The notes under the pieces: model-generated
Databases searched by the model: none
Seen by the model: the letters and a program-made list of their open reading frames with translations, nothing else
What the model was told of the DNA's origin: nothing
Translations under genes and position numbers: made by a program
Assembly (NCBI GenBank): GCA_016868315.1
Contig: VGHE01000001.1
Span: 62,001-126,000, forward strand
Source of the DNA: Betaproteobacteria bacterium
Lineage (GTDB): Bacteria; Bdellovibrionota_B; Oligoflexia; Silvanigrellales; Silvanigrellaceae
Reading direction: 5' to 3'
DNA: 64,000 nt
In this document: positions 42,316 through 50,877 of the stretch, piece after piece
How positions within the stretch are numbered: the stretch's first letter is position 1
How the letters are laid out: every line of letters starts with the position of its first letter

Positions 42316-43676
42316 AAACATCCGCACACATTTTTGATGAACAGCAGCTCTCCTCCCGGTTCAGTCTTTTTTGTGAACATTTTTTTTCACAGTTGAGCGG
42401 CGGAGAAAGTGCACGAGTGTCTTTGGCGGCAGAACAAACCCATTTTCTGCGCATGAGCCGCGGAGCCGTGCGGCAAAACGGAACTGTTGAAGATGCGCAG
42501 GTGCAGGTTCAATTCATTTCTCAGGCCGGGCAGGTCTTTGAACTCTCATTGCCTTTCGTTGGCGAAAACAGCAATGCGCTCGCACACCTGGCCTTTGGAA
42601 TTGTCAGCAAAGCACGCACACAGGTGCAAGGAATTCCTGCGGATCCTTATGTGAACCGGCCTGCGGCGCGCAGCACAAGTTCGGTTTCACACAAGGGTCA
42701 GTTGTTGAATCCGAACGAAACAGTCGAGGCGGTGCTCGGTCGACAGCAGCAGGGCGACGATCTCGTTGGAATCTATGCAGGGGGGCTCACGGTCTCTGCA
42801 TTGGCAGATTCGGCAGGAATGCATCACTGGTTTTCGAGTGAGTCTTTTTTTGTTGACTACTCTCTGTGGCTGACCAATGGTCGAGCCGTCAAGTCGAGTT
42901 ATGCTGGGCGCACGTGGGAGCAAGATGCGTACGAGCAGTCTGTTGCTCAGACACGTGCCAACCTGGAAATCCTGAAGAAGCCTCAGCGAGTTTTGAAGCC
43001 TGGAAATTATCGCGTGTTCCTTGCGCCATCTGCAACTTCAGAGTTGCTCAATATGCTGTCCTGGGGCGCGCTCTCTGAGGGGGCATTGCAGCGTAAAGAT
43101 AGTCCGTTGTGCGCTGTTCGTGCGGGTGAGAAGTCGTTTTCGCCCAAGTTCTCGCTCAAGGAGAATTTCGCTCTCGGTTTTGCACCGCGTTTCTCAAACG
43201 ACGGTGAGCTTGCGCCGGAAGTCATCTCTCTGTTTGAGAATGGAAAGTTTGTTCAAGCATTGGTGAGTGCGCGCACAGAAAAGGAATTCGGTGTGCCGAG
43301 CAACGGCTGCGGCTCTGAACGATTGCGTACACCAGAAATGGGCACGGGCACGCTGGCGATGAGCGATGCCTGCAATGCGCTCGGAACGGGATTGTACCTC
43401 TCTGACCTTCACTATTTGAATTGGAGTGACGCAATCCAAGGCCGTGTGACGGGGATGACTCGTTACGCGTGCGTGTGGGTGGAGAATGGCGAACCTGTTT
43501 GCCCCATCCAGGATATGCGCTTCGATGAAACCCTGTTCCGTTGTTTTGGCAGCGAGCTTGCTGAAGTAACACGCGAAACCGAGGTCATTCCGGAAACCTC
43601 AACCTACGTGCGACGTGCCTTGGGCGGAGCGCGTGTGCCAGGCATTCTGGTCAATAATTTCCAATTCACTCTCTGA
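42312..43676 (+). CDS. pmbA: TldE/PmbA family protein, partner of TldD
   Basis: A 454-residue TldD/PmbA-fold protein lacking HExxxH, as expected for the non-catalytic partner. ATG at 42312 sits inside the TldD stop and has GGAGG 7 bases upstream. Segments DDLVGIYAGGLTVSALADSAGM, NGRAVKSSYAG and YLSDLHYLNWSDAIQGRVTGMTRYACVWVENG match the usual PmbA core and C-terminal domain. It gives the heterodimer its peptide channel. It ends right against the convergent trypsin-like lipoprotein gene, with no intergenic base. Confidence 0.85.
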   Translation: MKTSAHIFDEQQLSSRFSLFCEHFFSQLSGGESARVSLAAEQTHFLRMSRGAVRQNGTVEDAQVQVQFISQAGQVFELSLPFVGENSNALAHLAFGIVSKARTQVQGIPADPYVNRPAARSTSSVSHKGQLLNPNETVEAVLGRQQQGDDLVGIYAGGLTVSALADSAGMHHWFSSESFFVDYSLWLTNGRAVKSSYAGRTWEQDAYEQSVAQTRANLEILKKPQRVLKPGNYRVFLAPSATSELLNMLSWGALSEGALQRKDSPLCAVRAGEKSFSPKFSLKENFALGFAPRFSNDGELAPEVISLFENGKFVQALVSARTEKEFGVPSNGCGSERLRTPEMGTGTLAMSDACNALGTGLYLSDLHYLNWSDAIQGRVTGMTRYACVWVENGEPVCPIQDMRFDETLFRCFGSELAEVTRETEVIPETSTYVRRALGGARVPGILVNNFQFTL

Positions 43677-45926
43677 TTACTTACAGCTTACAGCTACAGA
43701 TGTGTTGCCCGGCGCGTTCGGAGAATTTGGTGCGCCCGGGGGCGCGTCGCCGACGTCCACGTCTGCAATTGGGACAGCCCGAACAGCTGCTCCACCCGAG
43801 GTTGCTTCGCCATTAACCGTAGACAGTGCGAACGCAGGGATTGAATCCAGCGTGAAAATTGAACCGCTGTCACCCTTTTGCAGAAGCACTTTAGTGGGCA
43901 GTGGAAACAAAGTGAAGGTGCTTGCGCTTCCATCGTTGACGAAAATGGTATCATTGGGCGGGAGGCTTTCTCCCGAATTGAACATCCCAGGTGGAGATCC
44001 AACGTTGGTCTCATCCTTATCGACAGCCGAATCGAAAAAATAATTCAGTTTCGAAATATTGACTTTCAATTTCAAAAACTTTCCAAAGCCGCTGCCCACT
44101 GTGGAGGAAGTCCAGGGCATAATTTCAACCGGTATCGTGGCCGTTTCGCTAGAAGGTATCGTGGCCGTTTCGGCAGAAAATTCGAAGGATTCCATTCCCA
44201 CAATGCTAGGCATGGGCATGGCCATAAAACCTCTGTGCAGCGCAACGTCGGTCGAGCTCGGGAGCGCATCGGCAGTCTCCTGAATAATGTAGTTAGAATT
44301 AAGGCGCAGGAAATCGATGGGGTTAATCATCATATTTAGGTTCGCTGCACTGCCCAAGTCTTTGCCATTGACAAAGACATTGGTTCCCGACTTGTTGCCG
44401 TTCACTTTATTCGCACTTGCTACTGCAAAAAACGGATTCCACACACTCAAAACCGCATTCACATAATCTGTTGCGGCGCTGTAATCAGTTCCAAATTGAG
44501 CATTGACTTGCGCAAGATTCAAGCCTGGCAGCATTCCATCGAGTGCCCGATTGATGGCGTCTTTCAGCGAGCACACTCCGTTTTGCACCGAGCCACACTG
44601 GTCAAGATTCAGCGGAGAGTCGCTCAGTCCGCTGCCGAGCTCTTTGACCATCGCAAGCATGTTATAGCGCGAAAAGGTGCGCAGACGCTCTCGGGTGATA
44701 TAGCGCACGTAGGCGAGGTTCGCGGGGCTATTGAGCGGGACCTCGAGACAGTTCTCCGGAGACGGATGAAAGAGACCGAGTTTGGTTGTGAGCGAAGCTC
44801 CAGCCCACGCAACTAAAGAGTAGGTCGGGAATCCTGTGCATTTGCCGGATGGGTCGGTTTTGCCATCGTCACTCTTAAGCGTCGGGTCGATGCTCGAGCT
44901 CATAATAGAGTCTATGAACAAGCGCATGTGATTGCCTGGTTCGGCCGGCTTCACATACTCGCTCCACGGTCCTTTTGTTTCTGCTGCAGTCGTGTTGTTG
45001 ACCCACTGCGCTCTGATCTCGCGCAGTGAATTGAGCAAATCCGAGCCAATTGATTCCGTGAGCTCCAAATCCAGAACAGCCATATCGTGGTATGTTGCAC
45101 ATGAGATTTGGGTTGTGGCACTGCGTGTGTCGAGTTTACATTGCTGTTGCGCTTCTGGAGCACCTTCCCCAAAAATCCGGTCGAGTTTATGGGTCGATGG
45201 CCGCAGTGCATTCAATATCTTGATGCCTTCTGCTTCGGTAATCGTTTGGCTTTGAATTTTTTTTCTGACTTCCTTGCGCAGTTGTTTGACTGCTTCGAGT
45301 TCAGGGATCTTCACATCAAACGTAAGATAAGCATCGGCCGGCGCAGGAAGTGTTGTTCCGGAAACGTTGTAGATTGCAAGTTGCGCAGAATCTGCCAAGG
45401 AATAATCGAGGCAGTGTGCAGCAGTGTAAATGCGCACCCGCATTGGGTCTGAGCTTCCCGGGAAACGGAACGCTGCAATCGCGGCGCTCTCGGATGGGAA
45501 TTTGATCTGCGCCGAAGACGCTGGAGGCGGAATTTCGCCCGTGTGCTTCGGAAACTCGAGCAAAACACTGCAGCGCTTCAGCTCCCCTTGAATTTTTCCA
45601 TCGGCATCTTTGAGGAGGCCGAGCGGGTCATTCGCTCTGCGCGAGTTTATGAAGATATAGCCCCCAGTTGTTTTCAGAGGCTCGCTTATGCTCGGTACAA
45701 TTGATTGACCCGTTTTGTTGAATCCATTGACCAGGAACCGCATTACGCGGTCACGCTGCTGGTCTGCGGTTGGTGTTTTGAGGAAGTCTATCATGCTGCG
45801 AATTTGTGGAGTCTTCAAGACGCTCGACGTCTTCGAGCAACCAATTCCACCTCGCTTTGCGCTGCCTGGAGCGCAGGCCAACAAAAGAGCTAAAGGAAAA
45901 AGACTGACCGACGCTTTCGGGCTCAT
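43677..45926 (-). CDS. Trypsin-like serine protease lipoprotein with a very long insertion
   Basis: A 749-residue lipoprotein; the lipobox LLAC puts the lipid on Cys18. The triad can be read as His171 in YTAAHC, Asp281 in YHDMAVLDLEL and Ser687 in QKGDSGS. In trypsin-like enzymes Asp and Ser are roughly 90 residues apart, so about 300 extra residues lie between them here, including a low-complexity segment with a 24-base tandem repeat. The His-Cys-Leu and Gly-Asp-Ser-Gly-Ser contexts argue for an active enzyme. The role of the inserted domain is unknown. It lies just upstream of no partner on its strand apart from the RsbU-type phosphatase gene 85 bases away. Confidence 0.75.
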   Translation of the reverse strand: MSPKASVSLFPLALLLACAPGSAKRGGIGCSKTSSVLKTPQIRSMIDFLKTPTADQQRDRVMRFLVNGFNKTGQSIVPSISEPLKTTGGYIFINSRRANDPLGLLKDADGKIQGELKRCSVLLEFPKHTGEIPPPASSAQIKFPSESAAIAAFRFPGSSDPMRVRIYTAAHCLDYSLADSAQLAIYNVSGTTLPAPADAYLTFDVKIPELEAVKQLRKEVRKKIQSQTITEAEGIKILNALRPSTHKLDRIFGEGAPEAQQQCKLDTRSATTQISCATYHDMAVLDLELTESIGSDLLNSLREIRAQWVNNTTAAETKGPWSEYVKPAEPGNHMRLFIDSIMSSSIDPTLKSDDGKTDPSGKCTGFPTYSLVAWAGASLTTKLGLFHPSPENCLEVPLNSPANLAYVRYITRERLRTFSRYNMLAMVKELGSGLSDSPLNLDQCGSVQNGVCSLKDAINRALDGMLPGLNLAQVNAQFGTDYSAATDYVNAVLSVWNPFFAVASANKVNGNKSGTNVFVNGKDLGSAANLNMMINPIDFLRLNSNYIIQETADALPSSTDVALHRGFMAMPMPSIVGMESFEFSAETATIPSSETATIPVEIMPWTSSTVGSGFGKFLKLKVNISKLNYFFDSAVDKDETNVGSPPGMFNSGESLPPNDTIFVNDGSASTFTLFPLPTKVLLQKGDSGSIFTLDSIPAFALSTVNGEATSGGAAVRAVPIADVDVGDAPPGAPNSPNAPGNTSVAVSCK
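44131..44178. repeat. Two tandem copies of a 24-base unit
   Basis: GGTATCGTGGCCGTTTCG-CTAGAA (44131-44154) is followed by a copy differing at two bases (44155-44178). Both lie in the long insertion of the trypsin-like lipoprotein and encode the repeated TATIP motif. Gain or loss of one copy keeps the frame. Confidence 0.9.
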
Positions 45927-46011
45927 TTACGCTCTCCCCCATCTCTCATTTATCGGCCGCCCGTTCGAGAGTTGCAGAGGAAAATGTCGTGAATTTTATT
46001 TTCTGTTATTT

Positions 46012-48180
46012 TCAGGGATTTAGCTTTGCGATCCTGCGGAGCATGATGAGCGTCATGTCATCCTCATTTGCCGGATCACCCAAGAAAACGCGTTTGTTGT
46101 CATGCAGAGTTTTCATCAGCATGAGTTCGAAATTGTGTTCGCCAGAAGCAATGCGTTTTTTAAGTCGCCCCGCCCAAGTCAGAACCGTCACTCCAACAGG
46201 TACAATGCCATCTGAATAAATGACAAGAAGGTCACTGCTGGTGAGCTTTTCGGTTTTGGGACTCCAGACAGCTTCGCCCACCAAATCACCACCAAGCCGC
46301 TCGCCCGAAGTCGTCGCATAGCGCAAGCCAGAAGGGTTAAGAATCAATAGACCCGGGTGACCTGCCGAGCACAACGACACTTCATCGGAGTAAGGGTCGA
46401 CAAGCGCCATCATTGCGGTGCAGTTTTCATTTTTTCGAAGTGCTGAAAGTCCCTTATGGATGCGCAAAGGTGCCATGGCAAGCAACCCTTCGCGCGCAGC
46501 AGCCTCGGTGGGAAATGGGTTTGTTCCGACCTCTGAGCACCACAAGCTCCAGTGCGAACATATAACACTCGTGGATAAAGAGGAGCCGACGCCGTGGCCG
46601 GTTACGTCGGCAAGGCATACGGCAAGGAGCTTTTTTCCGTTCTCAAACTGTATTTCGCGAATATCGAACCAGTCACCTGCAAGAGCTTCCGCGGGATGAT
46701 AAACCGCATGCCACTTCCATAATTCACTGCTAAATTTTCTATCGGGAAGCATGCGTGCTTGAACGTCATGTCCAACTTTGAGTTCCTTTTCAATCAGCGC
46801 TTTCTCTGCCATTTCGTGACCAAACGTCAGCATCCGTTTTGCAACCGAACCGACCTCAAGCAGACCCGCTGTCAGAAGGGCAGGCATGAGGAACATGTGG
46901 CGCCAATCCAACGGGTCAGTGAATCCTGGTTCATTCCTGAGCTGTGCGCTCAGCTCTCCCAAATTCACACTTCCGTGCAGCAACAAAGTGACTCCCGCAA
47001 TCAGAACTTGAAGTGCAGTCATCGATTTCGAGAATATGCTTTGTTCAATTGCTTCGGCTTGCAAAGCAGTCGACTGCATTTTTTGATTCTTTGATTTTTC
47101 GCGTCTTCGGTTGAGTAAAATGGCAATCATCAAGAGCAGACCCGTGGCTGCGCTGCTTGTATCGATCCAGAGTGTCGATGTGATTTGCCAGTTTTTATCG
47201 ATAAAGTGACCGCCAATTGCAACTAAAGAGCAGAAAAGAACAAAGCAAACTCGATGCGCAGCAGTAACCTGACGTAGTTCAGCTTTGAAGAGTTTTTCAA
47301 GAAACATGAGCAGAAATGCAAAGGATGCTCCAAGCGCAGCGTGATTGAGGAGCAGTTCCCAAGTCAGCAGCTGAGAACTCTCCGAGACGAAACCAAAATA
47401 GGTATGAACTGCACGGAGGGCGCCAAAGACTGCCAGCATCATCATGGCTGGACTGTGATCCAAGACGGCTGCCACGGCACCCATGACAAGCGGCAAACCC
47501 GCAAGAAGTTGCTTTGAAAGAGCAGCAGCGCCTAGCTGCTGTTCAAAAAGACGTGCATAGCGGCCAGCAACTTCTGGATGGACAACAGCAGCCGAAATAT
47601 CAAGCGGACCAAATTCTTCGAGCCCTTTATAATTGATAATTATGTCCAAGGTGTCTTTGTTTTTGAGGTGTGTTTCAGAAATCCCGAACGATACATTGCT
47701 TGCGTGGCCGTACTGAACTTCACCCCCCATATCGCTACCAAAGTAGGTAGCCCTGTGTGATTGGCGTGGAAGCAGCAAAACCCAGTCTCTCGACTTTTTG
47801 AGAAATTCTTTGTGCTCTGCTGTGAGATTAAAACTCAGATGAACTGTGTTTGCCTTTTTTTCCTGTCGGGTTGAATTGACCTCGAAATTCAGCATGGGAT
47901 TTTTAAAAAATCTGAGCGGCAAGGAGATATTCTCCGCGGCGCGGAGAGGGTCTTCATGGCAAGAATTTGAAGTGCTCTCGCCTTTGCCGTAGTAGCAAAA
48001 GTAAAAAACCGCGTTCCATGAAGGAATCAGCAGAACTTTTTCTGACTTTTTGATTTCCGCAAGTTCCTCACCGGCATCGGTGAGTTTTTTCTGGTGGGAG
48101 AGAATTTTGGTGAACACAAACGCTGTCGCGAGCAAGCACAGGCTCAGTAGTGTTCGTTTGGCAACGGAAACCATCTGCAT
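46012..48180 (-). CDS. Membrane sensor with RsbU/SpoIIE-type serine phosphatase domain
   Basis: A 722-residue inner-membrane protein. TM1 (about 8-26) is followed by a periplasmic region of about 200 residues, beta-rich, resembling 7TMR-DISM extracellular domains. About six hydrophobic segments (225-450) come next, then a coiled linker (AEKALIEKELKVGHDVQARMLP) and a PP2C-like RsbU/SpoIIE domain (about 490-720) with HPAEALAGDWFD, LADVTGHGVGSSLST, MMALVDPYS and LVIYSDGIVPV. The Asp residues of the metal site are present. Such proteins dephosphorylate anti-anti-sigma factors in partner-switching stress responses. No anti-sigma partner gene is seen nearby. The promoter region upstream contains the repeated TAGCCGAT motif. 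Confidence 0.83.
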   Translation of the reverse strand: MQMVSVAKRTLLSLCLLATAFVFTKILSHQKKLTDAGEELAEIKKSEKVLLIPSWNAVFYFCYYGKGESTSNSCHEDPLRAAENISLPLRFFKNPMLNFEVNSTRQEKKANTVHLSFNLTAEHKEFLKKSRDWVLLLPRQSHRATYFGSDMGGEVQYGHASNVSFGISETHLKNKDTLDIIINYKGLEEFGPLDISAAVVHPEVAGRYARLFEQQLGAAALSKQLLAGLPLVMGAVAAVLDHSPAMMMLAVFGALRAVHTYFGFVSESSQLLTWELLLNHAALGASFAFLLMFLEKLFKAELRQVTAAHRVCFVLFCSLVAIGGHFIDKNWQITSTLWIDTSSAATGLLLMIAILLNRRREKSKNQKMQSTALQAEAIEQSIFSKSMTALQVLIAGVTLLLHGSVNLGELSAQLRNEPGFTDPLDWRHMFLMPALLTAGLLEVGSVAKRMLTFGHEMAEKALIEKELKVGHDVQARMLPDRKFSSELWKWHAVYHPAEALAGDWFDIREIQFENGKKLLAVCLADVTGHGVGSSLSTSVICSHWSLWCSEVGTNPFPTEAAAREGLLAMAPLRIHKGLSALRKNENCTAMMALVDPYSDEVSLCSAGHPGLLILNPSGLRYATTSGERLGGDLVGEAVWSPKTEKLTSSDLLVIYSDGIVPVGVTVLTWAGRLKKRIASGEHNFELMLMKTLHDNKRVFLGDPANEDDMTLIMLRRIAKLNP

Positions 48181-48217
48181 TTTCTCGGCCTTTCGTTCCC
48201 GGCTGAACCTGCGGGGT

Positions 48218-48372
48218 ATCGGCTAGTCGATTAAAATTATTGAGTGTGTTTGGGCGCAGTCGCGCGCCGTTGTTTTTCTCAAGGCTTCGTTTTTATGAGA
48301 TAAAGTTTAGCTAGCCGATGCTTTTTGTTTGTGCCGCGTTACTCTCTCAGTTTTTGTCACTCAATAGCCGAT
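48218..48372. promoter_or_regulatory. Triplicated TAGCCGAT motif in a divergent promoter region
   Basis: ATCGGCTAG (48218-48226) is the exact complement of CTAGCCGAT (48311-48319). A third copy TAGCCGAT is at 48365-48372, 29 bases before the cytochrome lipoprotein start. The 220-base gap separates the divergent phosphatase (minus) and cytochrome lipoprotein (plus) genes. The copies make this a candidate operator set for one regulator; no matching family was recognised. Confidence 0.45.
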
Positions 48373-48400
48373 ATTGCGCAAAAGGTTGGGGAAGGCAGAA

Positions 48401-49096
48401 ATGTCGATAAAAATGCTTGCAGCGACGATTTTTTTTGCTGGAACGGTCAGCTGTAGTGTGAGCAACTCCGATCAGAATAAATTTGTAGAACCGTCGAAAA
48501 GTGTAGGGTCGAAACCAGGCAGCAGCAATCAAACATCCTCAACCACGCGCTCAGACAAGACCGATAACCCAGATGACACAAATACTAATGTTGTGCCTCC
48601 GACTTCACCTGTTGAGACCTCCCCAACTCCAATTGTCGCGATGTCCTTTTCAGAGGCTAAAGCAAAATGCGTGAATTGCCACAGCACCACAAACACGGGG
48701 CCTGCGCCATTGAAGTGGAATACTGCGAATGGAACGGAAGCGGATTGGGTTGCAAAAGGTCAGGCCATTCGTGAATCGGTTGTGTCGGGCAGAATGCCTG
48801 TGAAACCTCTGAGTGAGACTGATAAGGCTCGCTTTTTGAGGTTCATGGACAACCTCATATACAACAACGTGCCTAATCAAGTCGCGTTCGAAGCTGCGCG
48901 TGCGTATTGCACCGAGTGCCACAGTGCCAGCGCTCAGCCGGGTAAAATACATCGACCATATCTAGACTTGCCGCGGGAATGGCGGGAAAACAAGGATGCC
49001 GCTGATTTTGAAGTTTCCAACAACCGCATGCCGTTCGGCAAGAACATCACACAGGAACAACGCGATGCAATATTGACTTTCGTTCGTTCGCTTTAG
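48401..49096 (+). CDS. Di-heme cytochrome c lipoprotein
   Basis: A 231-residue lipoprotein. ATG at 48401 follows GGGGAAGG and is preferred to a TTG 9 codons earlier. The signal ends in VSCS with lipidated Cys18. A Ser/Thr/Pro/Asp-rich linker (about 20-80) precedes two heme c sites, CVNCH from Cys90 and CTECH from Cys170. Each is followed by a Met or Pro-rich loop; SGRMPVKPLS and NRMPFGKN give likely axial Met residues. The tandem layout looks like a duplicated monoheme domain. Role: electron carrier attached to a membrane, possibly linked to the other periplasmic cytochromes in this window. Confidence 0.82.
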   Translation: MSIKMLAATIFFAGTVSCSVSNSDQNKFVEPSKSVGSKPGSSNQTSSTTRSDKTDNPDDTNTNVVPPTSPVETSPTPIVAMSFSEAKAKCVNCHSTTNTGPAPLKWNTANGTEADWVAKGQAIRESVVSGRMPVKPLSETDKARFLRFMDNLIYNNVPNQVAFEAARAYCTECHSASAQPGKIHRPYLDLPREWRENKDAADFEVSNNRMPFGKNITQEQRDAILTFVRSL

Positions 49097-49114
49097 CCAG
49101 CTTGTGCGGCTTTC

Positions 49115-49537
49115 TTATTGGATTTTTACGCAATCTGCCTGAACCTGAAACTCTCGCAACATCTCCAAGCCAGCATCATCGAATGGGTCACGGTACACGA
49201 CTCTGTTTATGCCGGCTCCAGCGATGAGTTTGGCGCAGTTGATGCAGGGGCTATACGAGCAGTAGAGGGTGCCACCGCGCAACTTTGGACCGTCGGCATA
49301 AATGATGGCATTGGCCTCGGCGTGGATGACGATTCGGTCTTTGATGGTTCTGTCCCACCAGTCGATTTTGGAGTCATCGTAGGAGGCCGGGGTGCCATTA
49401 TACCCGGTAGCCACCACGCGGCGGTGTTCGTCAACGATCACACACCCGACCTGGCGTTTTTTATCGGGGCTACGCTTGGCAATTACTTCAGCCATTTCAA
49501 GGAAGTAGTTATCCCAGTTGGGCTTCTGGTGGGTCAT
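49115..49537 (-). CDS. dCMP deaminase
   Basis: A 140-residue zinc deaminase. HAEANAI supplies the zinc His and catalytic Glu; SPCINCAK supplies the two zinc Cys. GCVIVDEHRRVVATGYNGTP is the standard N-terminal part, and the length is typical. It converts dCMP to dUMP for dTMP synthesis. The gene is 18 bases beyond the cytochrome lipoprotein gene and convergent with it; it is close to and divergent from the trypsin-like protease gene. A short intergenic spacer holds no clear terminator. Confidence 0.9.
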   Translation of the reverse strand: MTHQKPNWDNYFLEMAEVIAKRSPDKKRQVGCVIVDEHRRVVATGYNGTPASYDDSKIDWWDRTIKDRIVIHAEANAIIYADGPKLRGGTLYCSYSPCINCAKLIAGAGINRVVYRDPFDDAGLEMLREFQVQADCVKIQ

Positions 49538-49634
49538 GGATTGTCAATCCTTTGCTCGCTGATGCCTCTCCCCGATGCATATAACCAGCTCTGCTGCCGA
49601 TATCAATCATAAGGGCTCATTTCCGAGGTGGCCA

Positions 49635-50867
49635 ATGGTTTTTCCTACTGTTCGAATTGGGTTTGGTCTTGGGGTGCTGATGTCGAGTTTTTTCGCCGCG
49701 AGCTGCATGCAGCGAACCTATAACGCGACGCCCAAGATTGTTTCAGGGGTTCTCGTTGAGGAAAACGACCCTGTTTATGCTAGCGCGGTGTCTCTCGATT
49801 CTAGCGGTAAGCCGTTCTGCTCGGGATTCGTGATGGATAAGCGAACCATTGTTACCGCGGCTCACTGTGTCGCTGGTCGCCCGGGACAAGTGACCTTCAC
49901 GGTCAGTTTCGGAAGCAAAAATCGGAACCAGCACAAGACTGTGGATGTTCCAGCCAAGCAAGTGATGGCGCACCCGGGTTGGGATAGGGGTGACCTGAAT
50001 CGCAAGAACATCGACCCGATGCCAACAGACCCCAAGAACGATGTTGCTGTGATTGTACTCAGCGAAGATGTTCCTGCCTGGGTTAAGCCCCTGCCAATTA
50101 GGGAAAATGGAGAGGTCGCTGCGGGACGCGATGTTCTGCTTGCGGGATTTGGTCAAACATTGGCGCTTCCACAAGATGGCGGTTCGTTTGAATTCAGCGG
50201 CTTTTTACGCAAAACTCAGGTTAAGCTCGCGACAATAAACACTGCAGGCAAAGAGCTGATTTGGGAAGCGCCGAAAGAGAATATTCGAGCGAGTTCATGT
50301 CATGGCGATTCCGGTGGACCAATGTACTACATCGAGGACGATGGTGCACTCACGGTGATTGGTGTGACCTCACGCGCATATGCATCAAATATCGATTGCC
50401 GTGAAAAAGGTGTTTACACCGATGTGAGAAAGTTTGCCGATTGGATTCGTTCGACGCGCGATAAACTGTCTGCGGGTGTTGTGAGTCCGGGAGACTGGTT
50501 GTACCGCAAATTCACGGCCAAAGATGGAACAAAAATATCTCTCGATTTTCGCTTGTCGCAGGTTGGACTAGATGCTCGTGCTGAAGAGGTCTGGCTGAAT
50601 GTTTTCAATCCAAGTTTCGCTGGCAAAGAGGAGCTGAGCGCGACGCTATCGAGTTATATCAATTCGCTCAGTCAAGAAACTTTAAAGATGGAATATGCAG
50701 GCAGCAACCGTTTTACTGTTAAGTTTGGCAAGTTCAGCAAAGAAAAGGTCTGCGCTATTGCATCTCGCTGGGGAATAAATCAAGACCTTGCCATTCAGGT
50801 CGATGGCAAGGCTCTTCTGGATGAGGGCAATGGTGGTGAAGCTTTTGTCTTTAAGTTCTGTGAATAA
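49635..50867 (+). CDS. Trypsin-like serine protease, lipoprotein signal
   Basis: A 410-residue protein. ATG at 49635 (GAGGTGG upstream) was preferred to an upstream ATG that overlaps the dCMP deaminase gene region. A signal ending in AASC gives a possible lipid anchor at Cys24. The triad is His77 in TAAHC, Asp in KNDVAVIVL and Ser226 in CHGDSGGP. A C-terminal beta-rich region of about 150 residues follows the protease domain and may bind substrate or surface. It lies next to and convergent with the acetyl-CoA synthetase gene. The protease is a normal-length S1 enzyme, unlike the one at 43677-45926. Confidence 0.87.
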   Translation: MVFPTVRIGFGLGVLMSSFFAASCMQRTYNATPKIVSGVLVEENDPVYASAVSLDSSGKPFCSGFVMDKRTIVTAAHCVAGRPGQVTFTVSFGSKNRNQHKTVDVPAKQVMAHPGWDRGDLNRKNIDPMPTDPKNDVAVIVLSEDVPAWVKPLPIRENGEVAAGRDVLLAGFGQTLALPQDGGSFEFSGFLRKTQVKLATINTAGKELIWEAPKENIRASSCHGDSGGPMYYIEDDGALTVIGVTSRAYASNIDCREKGVYTDVRKFADWIRSTRDKLSAGVVSPGDWLYRKFTAKDGTKISLDFRLSQVGLDARAEEVWLNVFNPSFAGKEELSATLSSYINSLSQETLKMEYAGSNRFTVKFGKFSKEKVCAIASRWGINQDLAIQVDGKALLDEGNGGEAFVFKFCE

Positions 50868-50877
50868 GTTTTGGCTC

